Source: Qiania dongpingensis (GTDB lineage Bacteria; Bacillota; Clostridia; Lachnospirales; Lachnospiraceae). Taken from it: DNA of 64,000 bases. Under the pieces are notes generated by a model, which made no database searches, had not been told where the DNA came from, and saw only the letters and a program-made list of their open reading frames with translations. Below are positions 34,241-42,029 of this stretch, one piece after another. The stretch lies in the NCBI RefSeq assembly GCF_014337195.1, contig NZ_CP060634.1, forward strand, positions 558,001 through 622,000, read 5' to 3'. Each line of letters opens with the position of its first letter. The first letter of the stretch is position 1. The position numbers and the translations under genes are program-made.

Positions 34241-34274
34241 GATAAATCCTCCCTCGTTTATTGTTGACTACGTA

Positions 34275-34304
34275 ATAGTAGCACATTATCAGAGTAAAGC
34301 GCAA
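34275..34304 (-). promoter_or_regulatory. Promoter of the amino-acid ABC transporter operon
   Basis: TTGCGC and TACTAT are separated by 18 bases on the minus strand, about 35 bases upstream of the binding-protein gene. Confidence 0.5.
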
Positions 34305-34337
34305 GTACTTTTCCTCTTTTTGCAGAATGAATTGCTT

Positions 34338-36167
34338 TCATCCCGCCATTTGCATCGAGGCGCTGCTCTCCGGAAACAAAATCCTCATGATTTCATCCAT
34401 AATATCATCTCTTTTTCCCGCCTGCTTATAATAAAAAGCCAGGTCCGGATTGTCGGTCACGATCCCGTCGATGTCCATGGACAACAGCCGCTTAAACTCT
34501 CCTCCCCTGTTGACTGTCCATACAAATACCTGTTTCTGGTGCCTGTGCAGAGAATTTATCATATCATGATTCACAAAGGTGGCTTCCACACTGAAAATGT
34601 CTGCCTGTTCCAAGTCGTAATAATCTCCGTAGACCACAGGTGCGATATAAGCGGTAGTCAGTTTGCCGTCCAGTTCTTTCACCTGCGTCAATAGTTCCAG
34701 ATCCATGGACGCGACCACGCACTGGTCCTCAAATCCATATTCTTTAATAAGCTTTACGGTTTTCTCCGCCAGCCCCTGGCCGTGCCCGTTTTCTTTTAAC
34801 TCTATCATCAGCTTGATTTTTCCATCCGCGGCTTTTATCATGTCTTCAAGCTTTGGTATCCTAGTGCCCTTGAACTGATTTGAGAACAAGTTCCCTGCGT
34901 CGTAAGTATCCATTTCCTCTGACGTCACATCCCATACGTCCTTATTCACCCCGGCAATACGCTTCAAATTGGTATCATGAAGAATGTAAAGTTCCCCGTC
35001 CTTCGACTGCTGCACATCGATTTCCGCATAAGCGGCTCCTGTACGGATGGTATATTCCAGAGCCGGGATCGTATTCTCCGGCGCAAAAAGCGTCCCCGCC
35101 CGGTGGGCTGCGACTTCTATGGGCTTTTGCATGATATCGAATTCCGCAGAAGCGTTCCCCTGATAATCAAAGTAAAATCCCAGCGCCGTCACGATCAATG
35201 CCACCTCCAGGATACCGAGAGCCGCCGCTTTCAGCGAAAGTTTCTTTTTTTCTTTTCCTTCTGCAAATTCCAGACCAGTCCGTCTGAAATACGAATACAT
35301 GATGATCGCCAGGCTTCCGGTGAATGTGACGGTCTGAAATATAAAGCCGGCATACTGTTTAAGCTGCATATAATCCAGCTGGAAATTAGCCGCCGCAGAA
35401 GCAGAATCAGGCATAACAGAATACTGCAGGCTGAGGACCGATATCGCTCCGCACCACAGCAGCAGGAATACCGCCGTCACCCCTATCTGCCACATGATAT
35501 AAGAAATAAGCGTTTTCAAAAAGTGCTTTTTCATCAGCTTCCGGCTCTCCCGGAACGCAGAAAGGAAACTCTTTTTTTCCAGAAGGAACACCGGTATCAC
35601 ATACAGCATGTAAAATACCAGGATATTGAGTCCGGCCAGCGCTGCAATGTAAAAATAATACAGGTTTCCCTGTCCTCTGAAAAAATCCACAAAATACTCC
35701 GGTATGCGGACCTTCGTCAGAGCGGCCGGCGTAAGGGACAGGGAAGTCAGCGGAAATATCGCCAGCACAAAAACCAGAAGCGCCCAGTTTTTCGGCACAA
35801 GTACAGGAAGGGCTTTCACAAATGCTTCCCTCCATAAAGAAAAGAAGGTTATGCTCTTCTTCTTTCTGGCACAGTCGAAATACAGCGCCAGAGCGCTCAT
35901 CTGATAGAAAATGTAGAGACCTCCCAGCACAAAACATATAAGAAGAATAAGAAGAGTAAATGGCTGCCGCAGCCATATGAGAAGATTATCCAGTCCGATA
36001 TAAGCGGCATCTATATGTTCCAATGACTTCCCAAGCAGAAAACGGAGGAAGGGATAGAGTCCAAGGCTTCCGATCAGCATATAAATAAATTCAAATAAAA
36101 GCAGAACTCTCCAATTACTGAACATACTTCGTACTATATGTGCTACATTTTGTAAATACCGTTTCAT
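34338..36167 (-). CDS. Membrane-bound glycerophosphodiester phosphodiesterase
   Basis: The 609-residue protein joins an N-terminal membrane domain of about seven helices (1-345) to a C-terminal GDPD catalytic domain (from about 365). The catalytic part shows AHRAGTLFAPENTIPALEYT (His and Glu), EIDVQQSKDGELYILHD (Glu, Asp, His), KLMIELKENG and FVWTVNRGGEFKRLLSMDID with GIVTDNPD. It would hydrolyse glycerophosphodiesters or lipid headgroups at the membrane surface; this architecture is frequent in Bacillota. The start at 36167 has GAGGG at six bases. The longer frame to 36257 has none. Confidence 0.92.
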   Translation of the reverse strand: MKRYLQNVAHIVRSMFSNWRVLLLFEFIYMLIGSLGLYPFLRFLLGKSLEHIDAAYIGLDNLLIWLRQPFTLLILLICFVLGGLYIFYQMSALALYFDCARKKKSITFFSLWREAFVKALPVLVPKNWALLVFVLAIFPLTSLSLTPAALTKVRIPEYFVDFFRGQGNLYYFYIAALAGLNILVFYMLYVIPVFLLEKKSFLSAFRESRKLMKKHFLKTLISYIMWQIGVTAVFLLLWCGAISVLSLQYSVMPDSASAAANFQLDYMQLKQYAGFIFQTVTFTGSLAIIMYSYFRRTGLEFAEGKEKKKLSLKAAALGILEVALIVTALGFYFDYQGNASAEFDIMQKPIEVAAHRAGTLFAPENTIPALEYTIRTGAAYAEIDVQQSKDGELYILHDTNLKRIAGVNKDVWDVTSEEMDTYDAGNLFSNQFKGTRIPKLEDMIKAADGKIKLMIELKENGHGQGLAEKTVKLIKEYGFEDQCVVASMDLELLTQVKELDGKLTTAYIAPVVYGDYYDLEQADIFSVEATFVNHDMINSLHRHQKQVFVWTVNRGGEFKRLLSMDIDGIVTDNPDLAFYYKQAGKRDDIMDEIMRILFPESSASMQMAG

Positions 36168-36224
36168 TGGCGTCCCTCTTTTCTGCAGATCTGCGGTGGA
36201 TCCGGCACAGTGTCTATGCTTCTG

Positions 36225-36272
36225 TAAAAAGAAATGCCACGAAGAAAATATCTCCATGGCATTTCTTTTTTC
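36225..36272 (-). terminator. Terminator after the DUF1540 gene
   Basis: On the minus strand GAAATGCCA pairs with TGGCATTTC and is followed by TTTTT. The plus strand also has a T-run, so it can act both ways. Confidence 0.8.
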
Positions 36273-36292
36273 TCTGTTTTCTTCCGTTTAGC

Positions 36293-36607
36293 TTAGCGGC
36301 TGCGGTAGCTTGCACATTCCGTATGGTTTGCGTTCTTCGCGCCATGTCCGGCGATGGAGATCTCCTTAGCCGTACATTTCCTTGACTCGTTGAAGACACA
36401 AGACTCTGCTTCACATTCTACGCTGAGAGCATGGCAGGGTGTCTCATACTCGTTGGTGCAGCATCCCTGAACGCGCTCATCAAAGCTGGCGCAGCAAGTC
36501 TCGCTGCAACATTTTGCATTTGCGCCGTCTACCAGGATCTCTCCCTTGCAGCAGCATTTGTCGGAATTGTGAATACATGTTTCCGCACTACAGCTCAAAT
36601 TAGTCAT
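36293..36607 (-). CDS. DUF1540 domain protein, two Cys-rich repeats
   Basis: The 104-residue protein holds two copies of the DUF1540 motif. The first is about 4-45 (LSCSAETCIHNSDKCCCKGE then AKCCSETCCASF). The second is about 62-102 (VECEAESCVFNESRKCTAKE then HTECASYRSR). Sixteen or so Cys residues suggest metal binding. The function is unknown; the family is common in spore-forming Clostridia. AGGAGG precedes the ATG at 36607. The longer frame to 36658 has no site. Confidence 0.88.
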   Translation of the reverse strand: MTNLSCSAETCIHNSDKCCCKGEILVDGANAKCCSETCCASFDERVQGCCTNEYETPCHALSVECEAESCVFNESRKCTAKEISIAGHGAKNANHTECASYRSR

Positions 36608-36675
36608 GACTGTTCCTCCTTTTATATGGTAGTCAGAATTAGTCTGCACCAATTTCACTGTTTTATGCCTGCCTT

Positions 36676-38601
36676 TTATTTTTCAGTTTTCGTTTTTTTT
36701 ATTTCCTTTGTCCGAATCTCCTCCTGAATAGATGCAAGGAATTCTTCCAGCGTTTTCTGTCCTTCATCTCCGTCAGACCGGCTTCTCACAGATACCTTTC
36801 CGTCGGCCTCTTCCTTTTCTCCCACGATCAGCATATAAGGGAGCTTCTGAAGCTGTGCCTCACGGATCTTATAACCGATCTTTTCTGATTTCGTATCGAT
36901 CTCCACTCGAATGCCTGCCGCTTCAAGGACATCGGATACCTTTTTCGCATAATCAATATATTTATCGGATATCGGCAGCACGCGCACCTGTACAGGGGCC
37001 AGCCATGTGGGGAACGCTCCCGCAAAATGCTCGATCAGGATACCGATAAAACGTTCAATGGAGCCAAACGCCACACGATGGATCATGATGGGCCTGTGCT
37101 TCTCTCCGTCGGCGCCGATGTATTCCATCTCAAACCGAAGAGGAAGCTGGAAATCCAGCTGAATGGTTCCGCACTGCCAGGTCCTTCCGATGGAATCCTC
37201 CAGATGGAAGTCAATCTTGGGTCCGTAAAACGCTCCGTCGCCTTCGTTTACCACATAGTCAAGGCCCAGGTCATCCAGAGCGCCGCGCAGTGCGTCCGTA
37301 GCCATCGCCCAATCCTCGTCGCTTCCCATGCTGTTTTCCGGACGAGTGGACAGTTCCACATGATACTTGAACCCAAACAGGCTGTATACTTCGTCAATCA
37401 GGCGGGCAACATCCTTGATCTCACCGCGGATCTGATCCGGCATCATAAAGATATGAGCATCGTCCTGGGTAAAGCAGCGGACACGCATGAGTCCATGCAG
37501 CTGCCCGGATTTTTCATGGCGGTGTACCAGGCCCAGCTCTCCCATCCGAAGGGGCAGGTCACGGTAAGACCTGGGCTCCGACTGATATACCAGAATCCCG
37601 CCGGGGCAGTTCATGGGCTTAATGGCATAATCCTGCTCATCGATCACTGTCGTGTACATATTCTCTTTATAATGATCCCAGTGTCCGGAAGTCTCCCAAA
37701 GATGACGGTTTAATATGATCGGGGAAGAAATCTCCACATACCCGTTTTTCTTGTGGATCTCTCTCCAGTAGTCCAGCAGAGTGTTCTTGAGCACCATTCC
37801 TTTGGGAAGGAAGAACGGGAAACCGGGTCCCTCATCGCTCATCATAAAGAGGCCCAGCTCCTTGCCAAGCTTTCTGTGGTCGCGCTTCTTCGCTTCTTCA
37901 ATCCTCTGGAGATACTCCTCCAAATCTGCCTTTTTGGGAAATGCCGTACCATAAATCCTGGTCAGCATCTTGTTCTTTTCACTGCCTCTCCAGTAGGCGC
38001 CGGCAATACTGGTCAGCTTAAAAGCTTTCACTGGCTTTGTCGTCATGAGATGAGGACCGGCACAGAGGTCAACGAATTCGCCCTGCTCATAAAAGCTGAT
38101 GACAGAGTCCTCCGGCAGGTCTTCGATCAGCTCCACCTTATAAGGCTCTTCTTTCTCCTTCATGAACGCGATCGCTTCTTCTCTGGGCTTTGTGAACCGC
38201 TTCAGAGGAAGGGCTTCCTTCACAATCTTTTTCATTTCCGCTTCGATCTTCTCCAAATCTTCCGCGGTAAGGGGCTTCTCACTGTCAATGTCATAATAAA
38301 ATCCATCAGATATGGAAGGGCCGATGGCCAGTTTCACATCGGGATACAGACGTTTGATGGCCTGAGCCATGATATGGGAGGTGGTATGACGGAAAGCCGC
38401 TCTTCCTTCTTCATCGTTAAAGGTCAGGATATTCACGCTGCAGTCCTTGTCCACCACTGTCCTCAGATCCACGGCCTCTCCATCTACTTCACCGGCACAG
38501 GCTGCCCTGGCCAGGCCCTCGCTTAAATCTGCCGCAATCTCAATAACGGATTTCGGTTCACCATACTCTTTCACCGAACCATCTTTCAATGTAATCTTCA
38601 T
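36676..38601 (-). CDS. thrS: Threonine--tRNA ligase
   Basis: It charges tRNA-Thr. The 641-residue protein has an N-terminal TGS domain (MKITLKDGSVKEYGEPKSVI), the editing domain with HTTSHIMAQAIKRLYPDVKL, the class II core (motif 2 HRHEKSGQLHGLMRVRCFTQ, motif 3 region HRVAFGSIERFIGILIEHFA) and an anticodon-binding domain (VQVRVLPISDKYIDYAKKVS). AAGGAG precedes the ATG. Expression is governed by the T-box at 38728-38975. Confidence 0.98.
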   Translation of the reverse strand: MKITLKDGSVKEYGEPKSVIEIAADLSEGLARAACAGEVDGEAVDLRTVVDKDCSVNILTFNDEEGRAAFRHTTSHIMAQAIKRLYPDVKLAIGPSISDGFYYDIDSEKPLTAEDLEKIEAEMKKIVKEALPLKRFTKPREEAIAFMKEKEEPYKVELIEDLPEDSVISFYEQGEFVDLCAGPHLMTTKPVKAFKLTSIAGAYWRGSEKNKMLTRIYGTAFPKKADLEEYLQRIEEAKKRDHRKLGKELGLFMMSDEGPGFPFFLPKGMVLKNTLLDYWREIHKKNGYVEISSPIILNRHLWETSGHWDHYKENMYTTVIDEQDYAIKPMNCPGGILVYQSEPRSYRDLPLRMGELGLVHRHEKSGQLHGLMRVRCFTQDDAHIFMMPDQIRGEIKDVARLIDEVYSLFGFKYHVELSTRPENSMGSDEDWAMATDALRGALDDLGLDYVVNEGDGAFYGPKIDFHLEDSIGRTWQCGTIQLDFQLPLRFEMEYIGADGEKHRPIMIHRVAFGSIERFIGILIEHFAGAFPTWLAPVQVRVLPISDKYIDYAKKVSDVLEAAGIRVEIDTKSEKIGYKIREAQLQKLPYMLIVGEKEEADGKVSVRSRSDGDEGQKTLEEFLASIQEEIRTKEIKKTKTEK

Positions 38602-38630
38602 TTGTCTTCTCCTTCTTCTTTATATATGTC

Positions 38631-38699
38631 TTATTCGCCATCCTTCGGGCTGTCTTCGCTGAGTTCCCAGTCTTTGTATGAATATTTCTTACATTTCAT
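38631..38699 (-). CDS. 22-codon ORF between the thrS T-box and thrS
   Basis: The frame reads MKCKKYSYKDWELSEDSPKD then GE and TAA. GGAAGG lies ten bases upstream of the ATG. It sits after the T-box terminator and ends 29 bases before thrS, so it would be translated only when the T-box is read through. There are no Thr codons, so it is not a classical attenuation peptide. It may be a real small protein or chance. Confidence 0.4.
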   Translation of the reverse strand: MKCKKYSYKDWELSEDSPKDGE

Positions 38700-38727
38700 G
38701 ATATCTGTACCTTCCTTTCCGCTGAAA

Positions 38728-38975
38728 CGAAAAAATCCCCTGCCACACGCACTGCATGGCAAGGGACGAATTAACTGTTAATCCGCGGTTCCACCCTGAT
38801 TGATTCCAGGAATCCACTTAAACGGCGGTAACGGCGCCTGCCGGACTGTATTAAAGCCGCTCCGAGCTGGTCTTCGGCATGCTCTCCTGTAAAGGGCTTC
38901 CACCTTAAATCCCTTCTCTCTGGACATTCCCGCATCCTACTGGTCTCATCAACACATTTCCATATTTAATATAAA
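38728..38975 (-). promoter_or_regulatory. T-box leader of thrS
   Basis: The minus strand has the T-box core AGGGTGGAACCGCGG (38797-38783). A terminator follows (CCCTTGCCA...TGGCAGGGG with a T-run at 38735-38730). Stem I sequence lies upstream. The consensus placement shows control by uncharged tRNA-Thr. The specifier was not resolved by hand. Confidence 0.92.
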
Positions 38976-38979
38976 CACA

Positions 38980-39007
38980 ATTATATCACTACACCTGAAT
39001 TTGTCAA
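38980..39007 (-). promoter_or_regulatory. Promoter of the thrS T-box transcript
   Basis: TTGACA and TATAAT are separated by 16 bases on the minus strand, just upstream of the T-box leader and just after the stop codon at 39015. Confidence 0.78.
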
Positions 39008-39014
39008 CGTGGTT

Positions 39015-39500
39015 TTAATAAAATTCTTTTTCCAGAATCTCCGCCGCGCACCGTACCAGTTCTTTGCAGGGACGTTTTTTATAATATTCGGCGGTTCGGT
39101 AAGACGGCGCCGATGTCTCGGCCTTCTTTTCCGCGTCCGTAAGTCCCAGAAGCTCGCCGCAGACAATGCTCCCGTTTTCTCTCCGAAACGCTTCTGCCAA
39201 GCGGCGCATGGTTTCATAATTTTCAGTCTTTGCCTGCTGATTCCTGCAGTCTGTGTTTCCGGTCTCCAGGCCGCAGACCAGTGCCATCCCGGATACTGCC
39301 CCGCAGACCTGCCGCATCCGGCCCATGCCCCCTCCAAAGGAACAGGAAAGGCGGAGCGCCGTTTCCTGCTCAATTCCGTATTTATCACAAAAGGCAAGGA
39401 ACACAGACTGGCAGCAGTTATATCCCTGACCGAAAAATTCCGCGGCCCGTTCCGCACGGCTGCTTTCCACTATATTTCCATCCTTTGGTCTTCTCTCCAT
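39015..39500 (-). CDS. C_GCAxxG_C_C family protein
   Basis: The 161-residue protein has the family pattern: GYNCCQSVFLAFCDKYG, then SCSFGGGMGRMRQVCGAVSG (the GCAxxG element appears as CGAVSG), a third Cys in NGSIVCGELLGL and a fourth in RPCKELVRCAAEIL. The spaced Cys residues suggest a redox or metal site. The function is unknown. The start at 39500 has GGGGGA nearby. It follows the last pilus gene by 57 bases on the same strand, but nothing in it points to pilus function. Confidence 0.85.
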   Translation of the reverse strand: MERRPKDGNIVESSRAERAAEFFGQGYNCCQSVFLAFCDKYGIEQETALRLSCSFGGGMGRMRQVCGAVSGMALVCGLETGNTDCRNQQAKTENYETMRRLAEAFRRENGSIVCGELLGLTDAEKKAETSAPSYRTAEYYKKRPCKELVRCAAEILEKEFY

Positions 39501-39557
39501 GTCTATCCCCCAAATCCATGATCCCGCCAGCTCTGCACATCGTTTCTTTCTCAAAGG

Positions 39558-40892
39558 TTATTCTGGAATGTCCTCCTCGTTATAGTCCCCATAATAACCC
39601 CAATGATTTTTCTGTCCCTGTCCGTCGTGGTAATTATACTTCACGCCCATCAGCTTTTTCCGTTCCGTATCAAAATAAAGATTTATCTGTTTGTATTCTT
39701 CCGAATAGTTTCCTCCAAGAGCATCCAAGATATTTTTGCTGTCGGAGTTATTGGACAAAATTTCGTTGTTGATATCAATCAGCCGGTTATTCTTATCGCC
39801 TGTTACAGCTTCGGCAAAATCTTTCAAATCCCCCTTGTCAATGTCAAGGCCGCATCGGTAGACGGTGATATATTTCCTTCCATTGTTTTCCGTGACCTTG
39901 TAATATACCGTTCCTGCAGTGCCGTTTTTATCCACGATCTGCGTCTCATTCCATCCGGAACTGAAATATATGTCAAGGGCCTTTACAAGCGGGTCCATAT
40001 CCTCTGTCCCATCTGTGAAATCCATATCAGAAGGTCCGCCCGGCTCCAGCTCGCCGGAAGGCTCTGTAGGGGGTTCTGTGGGAATCTCGGTCGAAGGCTC
40101 CGTCGGTTCCGTATCCGGTTCTACAGGATCCGTACCGCCTCCAGAACCGCCTTCATCGATGATCTTGTCAAAATCCGCCGGTTCCGAAAAATTATAACAT
40201 TCCACATATCGGACAGCCTTATAGCTTCCGTACCGGCCGCTCTTTATTTCAAGTTCCACCTTTATCACATTTTTCGGATAGACCGTGCCGGTCGGATCCG
40301 CCTGAGAAAAACGGAGCTTTTCGACCTGGTATCCCATATAGGACGCCTTATCGAAAGTCCAGTCCACCGCCTCATAGCGGGTGACCTTTGTCTGGCTTCC
40401 GCCTGCGCCGGATGTGCTGCTAAACACCGCATAATAATAGAGCAGGAGCTGGTCGCCGTCTCCCTGATACGTTTCTGTACTGAGATCCGCATTTTCCGGA
40501 TCCCTTATCTTATCCTTCGCATGGGCCGTGGTAACGCAGATGTGGCTTCCTGTCCTGTCATAAAGCTCAATCACCTGCCCGTCCCCGTATATTTTCAGAG
40601 TCTTATCTTCGCTCTCTCCGGTCCCCCTGGCAATGCTTACCTGGGCGCCCTCGATCTCGCCGGTGATCTTATCCATCAGGGTTTCTGTCACCTGCCGTCC
40701 ATAGGACGTTCCTTTGACCTGATAATACACTCTCATGCAGGAGGCAATGACCTGGCAGGAGAGCGCAAGAAACAAACCTAAAAGCGCAAAAGCCACCACA
40801 AGCTCCACAAGGGTCACTCCGCCTTTGTCTCTCAGAATCCTCCTTTTGTTTCTCTTCTTATCTGCTTTCCCATGATACCTCTTGTCTGCCAT
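39558..40892 (-). CDS. Prepilin-like protein with Pro/Thr/Glu linker and C-terminal domain (GspJ/PilW-like)
   Basis: The 444-residue protein has a basic leader of 25 residues ending KGG, then VTLVELVVAFALLGLFLALS with Glu at mature position 5: a class III prepilin signal. The pilin-like body (to about 245) resembles GspJ/PilW minor pilins. A linker of GGSGGG and repeated EPTEPSTE-type units (about 248-290) leads to a separate C-terminal domain of about 150 residues (VKALDIYFSSGWNETQIVDK...) that I do not recognise. Such linkers are typical of surface display. The start at 40892 has AGGGG eight bases upstream. It is the last gene of the pilus operon. Confidence 0.83.
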   Translation of the reverse strand: MADKRYHGKADKKRNKRRILRDKGGVTLVELVVAFALLGLFLALSCQVIASCMRVYYQVKGTSYGRQVTETLMDKITGEIEGAQVSIARGTGESEDKTLKIYGDGQVIELYDRTGSHICVTTAHAKDKIRDPENADLSTETYQGDGDQLLLYYYAVFSSTSGAGGSQTKVTRYEAVDWTFDKASYMGYQVEKLRFSQADPTGTVYPKNVIKVELEIKSGRYGSYKAVRYVECYNFSEPADFDKIIDEGGSGGGTDPVEPDTEPTEPSTEIPTEPPTEPSGELEPGGPSDMDFTDGTEDMDPLVKALDIYFSSGWNETQIVDKNGTAGTVYYKVTENNGRKYITVYRCGLDIDKGDLKDFAEAVTGDKNNRLIDINNEILSNNSDSKNILDALGGNYSEEYKQINLYFDTERKKLMGVKYNYHDGQGQKNHWGYYGDYNEEDIPE

Positions 40893-40914
40893 CCTTCATA
40901 CCCCTGTGTTTCTG

Positions 40915-41319
40915 CTAATCTGTTTCTGGTTCGCCCTCCTGGCTTCGGAAAGAATACATTTTGAGACCGGTCTCCGTATCCGTATAAACCTGAAGACCAG
41001 TCTTCGAAAGCTCCAGGCTGGCCTCCTTCGCCTTGTTCCCCGAAGCAGTCTTTTCCGTATCCACCGAAAGGCGGAGCGTCAGACCGCCGACTGCTGACCT
41101 TCGTTTTATGTTCTCTGTTTTATAATAGTTCTCATTAAAGGTCTCATACCTTGCGGTCATCTGCCGGGACCGTTTCAGCATATCGGCCGATACCGCGATC
41201 ACCTTGGAAAACATCACCACCATGATCATTACGATAAGGAAAGCCACCAGCACCTCCACCATGGTGGAACCGGCCGTATCTGTCTTTTTCTTCTTTTGTC
41301 CCATTATGTTTTTTTTCAT
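40915..41319 (-). CDS. Minor prepilin (GspI/PilV-like)
   Basis: The 134-residue protein has a Lys-rich leader ending TAG, then STMVEVLVAFLIVMIMVVMF with Glu at mature position 5. The pattern S-T-M-V-E-V-L-V-A is typical of GspI/PilV-type minor pilins. The remaining 95 residues form a small hydrophilic domain. GGAGG lies five bases before the ATG. It is flanked by other prepilin-like genes, so it likely belongs to the tip-initiation complex of the pilus. Confidence 0.85.
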   Translation of the reverse strand: MKKNIMGQKKKKTDTAGSTMVEVLVAFLIVMIMVVMFSKVIAVSADMLKRSRQMTARYETFNENYYKTENIKRRSAVGGLTLRLSVDTEKTASGNKAKEASLELSKTGLQVYTDTETGLKMYSFRSQEGEPETD

Positions 41320-41332
41320 ACCGGCCTCCTCG

Positions 41333-41998
41333 TTATTCTCTGGTATTCAGGCTCCAGCTCCATATCTTTTCGTTCTCAATGGAATTCCCATTGGGATTCA
41401 CTCCCTGCCCCGCCGGCATATAGCTCTCCTCCGGCGCATCGCTGTAGTCGGCGCTCCCTATGATCAGTTCATAAGAAGACGTTATGGTGCTCTCCTGTCT
41501 GCCCTTTCTGCAGCTGACCCGTATCACCAGAGGAGTCCCTGCCTCCTCAGCCCCGGACTCACTTTCCCAATAGATCATCACGGAAATATCATCCATGAGC
41601 TCCGCTCCATCCAGGCCGCTGTCAGACGGGTCGATTTTAAAATACCGGTACGCGTAGGCCGAGGTATGACCCCGCTCTTCCGCGTTGTAATAAGGCCAGC
41701 TGCTCTGCCAGACATTGTATCTCAAATAAAACCAAAGAGGGCAGCTTCCCTCGTTCAATGCCGTTTCCTGTTCCCTGTAGGATGCAAAAGGCGGAATGGT
41801 GATTTCCTCCTCCAAGGCCCGGCTCAGACTCTGAGCAAGCTCCCTGCATTGAGCGTCATTCTGCTGTTTATTTACCGTATGGAACAGAGAATAAGAGATG
41901 AGCAGCAGGGAAAGGCTTAAGAGCATGACCACCGCCATGACCACTACTGCGCTGAGGAGCGCTGAGCCGTCTTTTTTTCTCAGTTTTTTCACACTCAT
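41333..41998 (-). CDS. PilX/GspK-like minor pilin without Glu5
   Basis: The 221-residue protein starts MSVKKLRKKDG, then SALLSAVVVMAVVMLLSLSL, the G-S-A-L-L form of GspK and PilX proteins. Position 5 after the Gly is Ser, not Glu. GspK-type pilins also lack Glu5 and cap the tip. The soluble domain carries SYREQETALNEGSCPLWFYL and others with no clear match. AAGGAG precedes the ATG. It lies between the giant prepilin and the GspI-like gene. Confidence 0.75.
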   Translation of the reverse strand: MSVKKLRKKDGSALLSAVVVMAVVMLLSLSLLLISYSLFHTVNKQQNDAQCRELAQSLSRALEEEITIPPFASYREQETALNEGSCPLWFYLRYNVWQSSWPYYNAEERGHTSAYAYRYFKIDPSDSGLDGAELMDDISVMIYWESESGAEEAGTPLVIRVSCRKGRQESTITSSYELIIGSADYSDAPEESYMPAGQGVNPNGNSIENEKIWSWSLNTRE

Positions 41999-42029
41999 CG
42001 TCTGTCTCCTTTCCCTGTACTATTGCTGA

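Noticed and set aside
39603..40781. 392-codon plus-strand frame opposite the last prepilin gene
   Set aside because: It is antisense to a frame with a good prepilin signal and ribosome site, and its sequence shows no domain.
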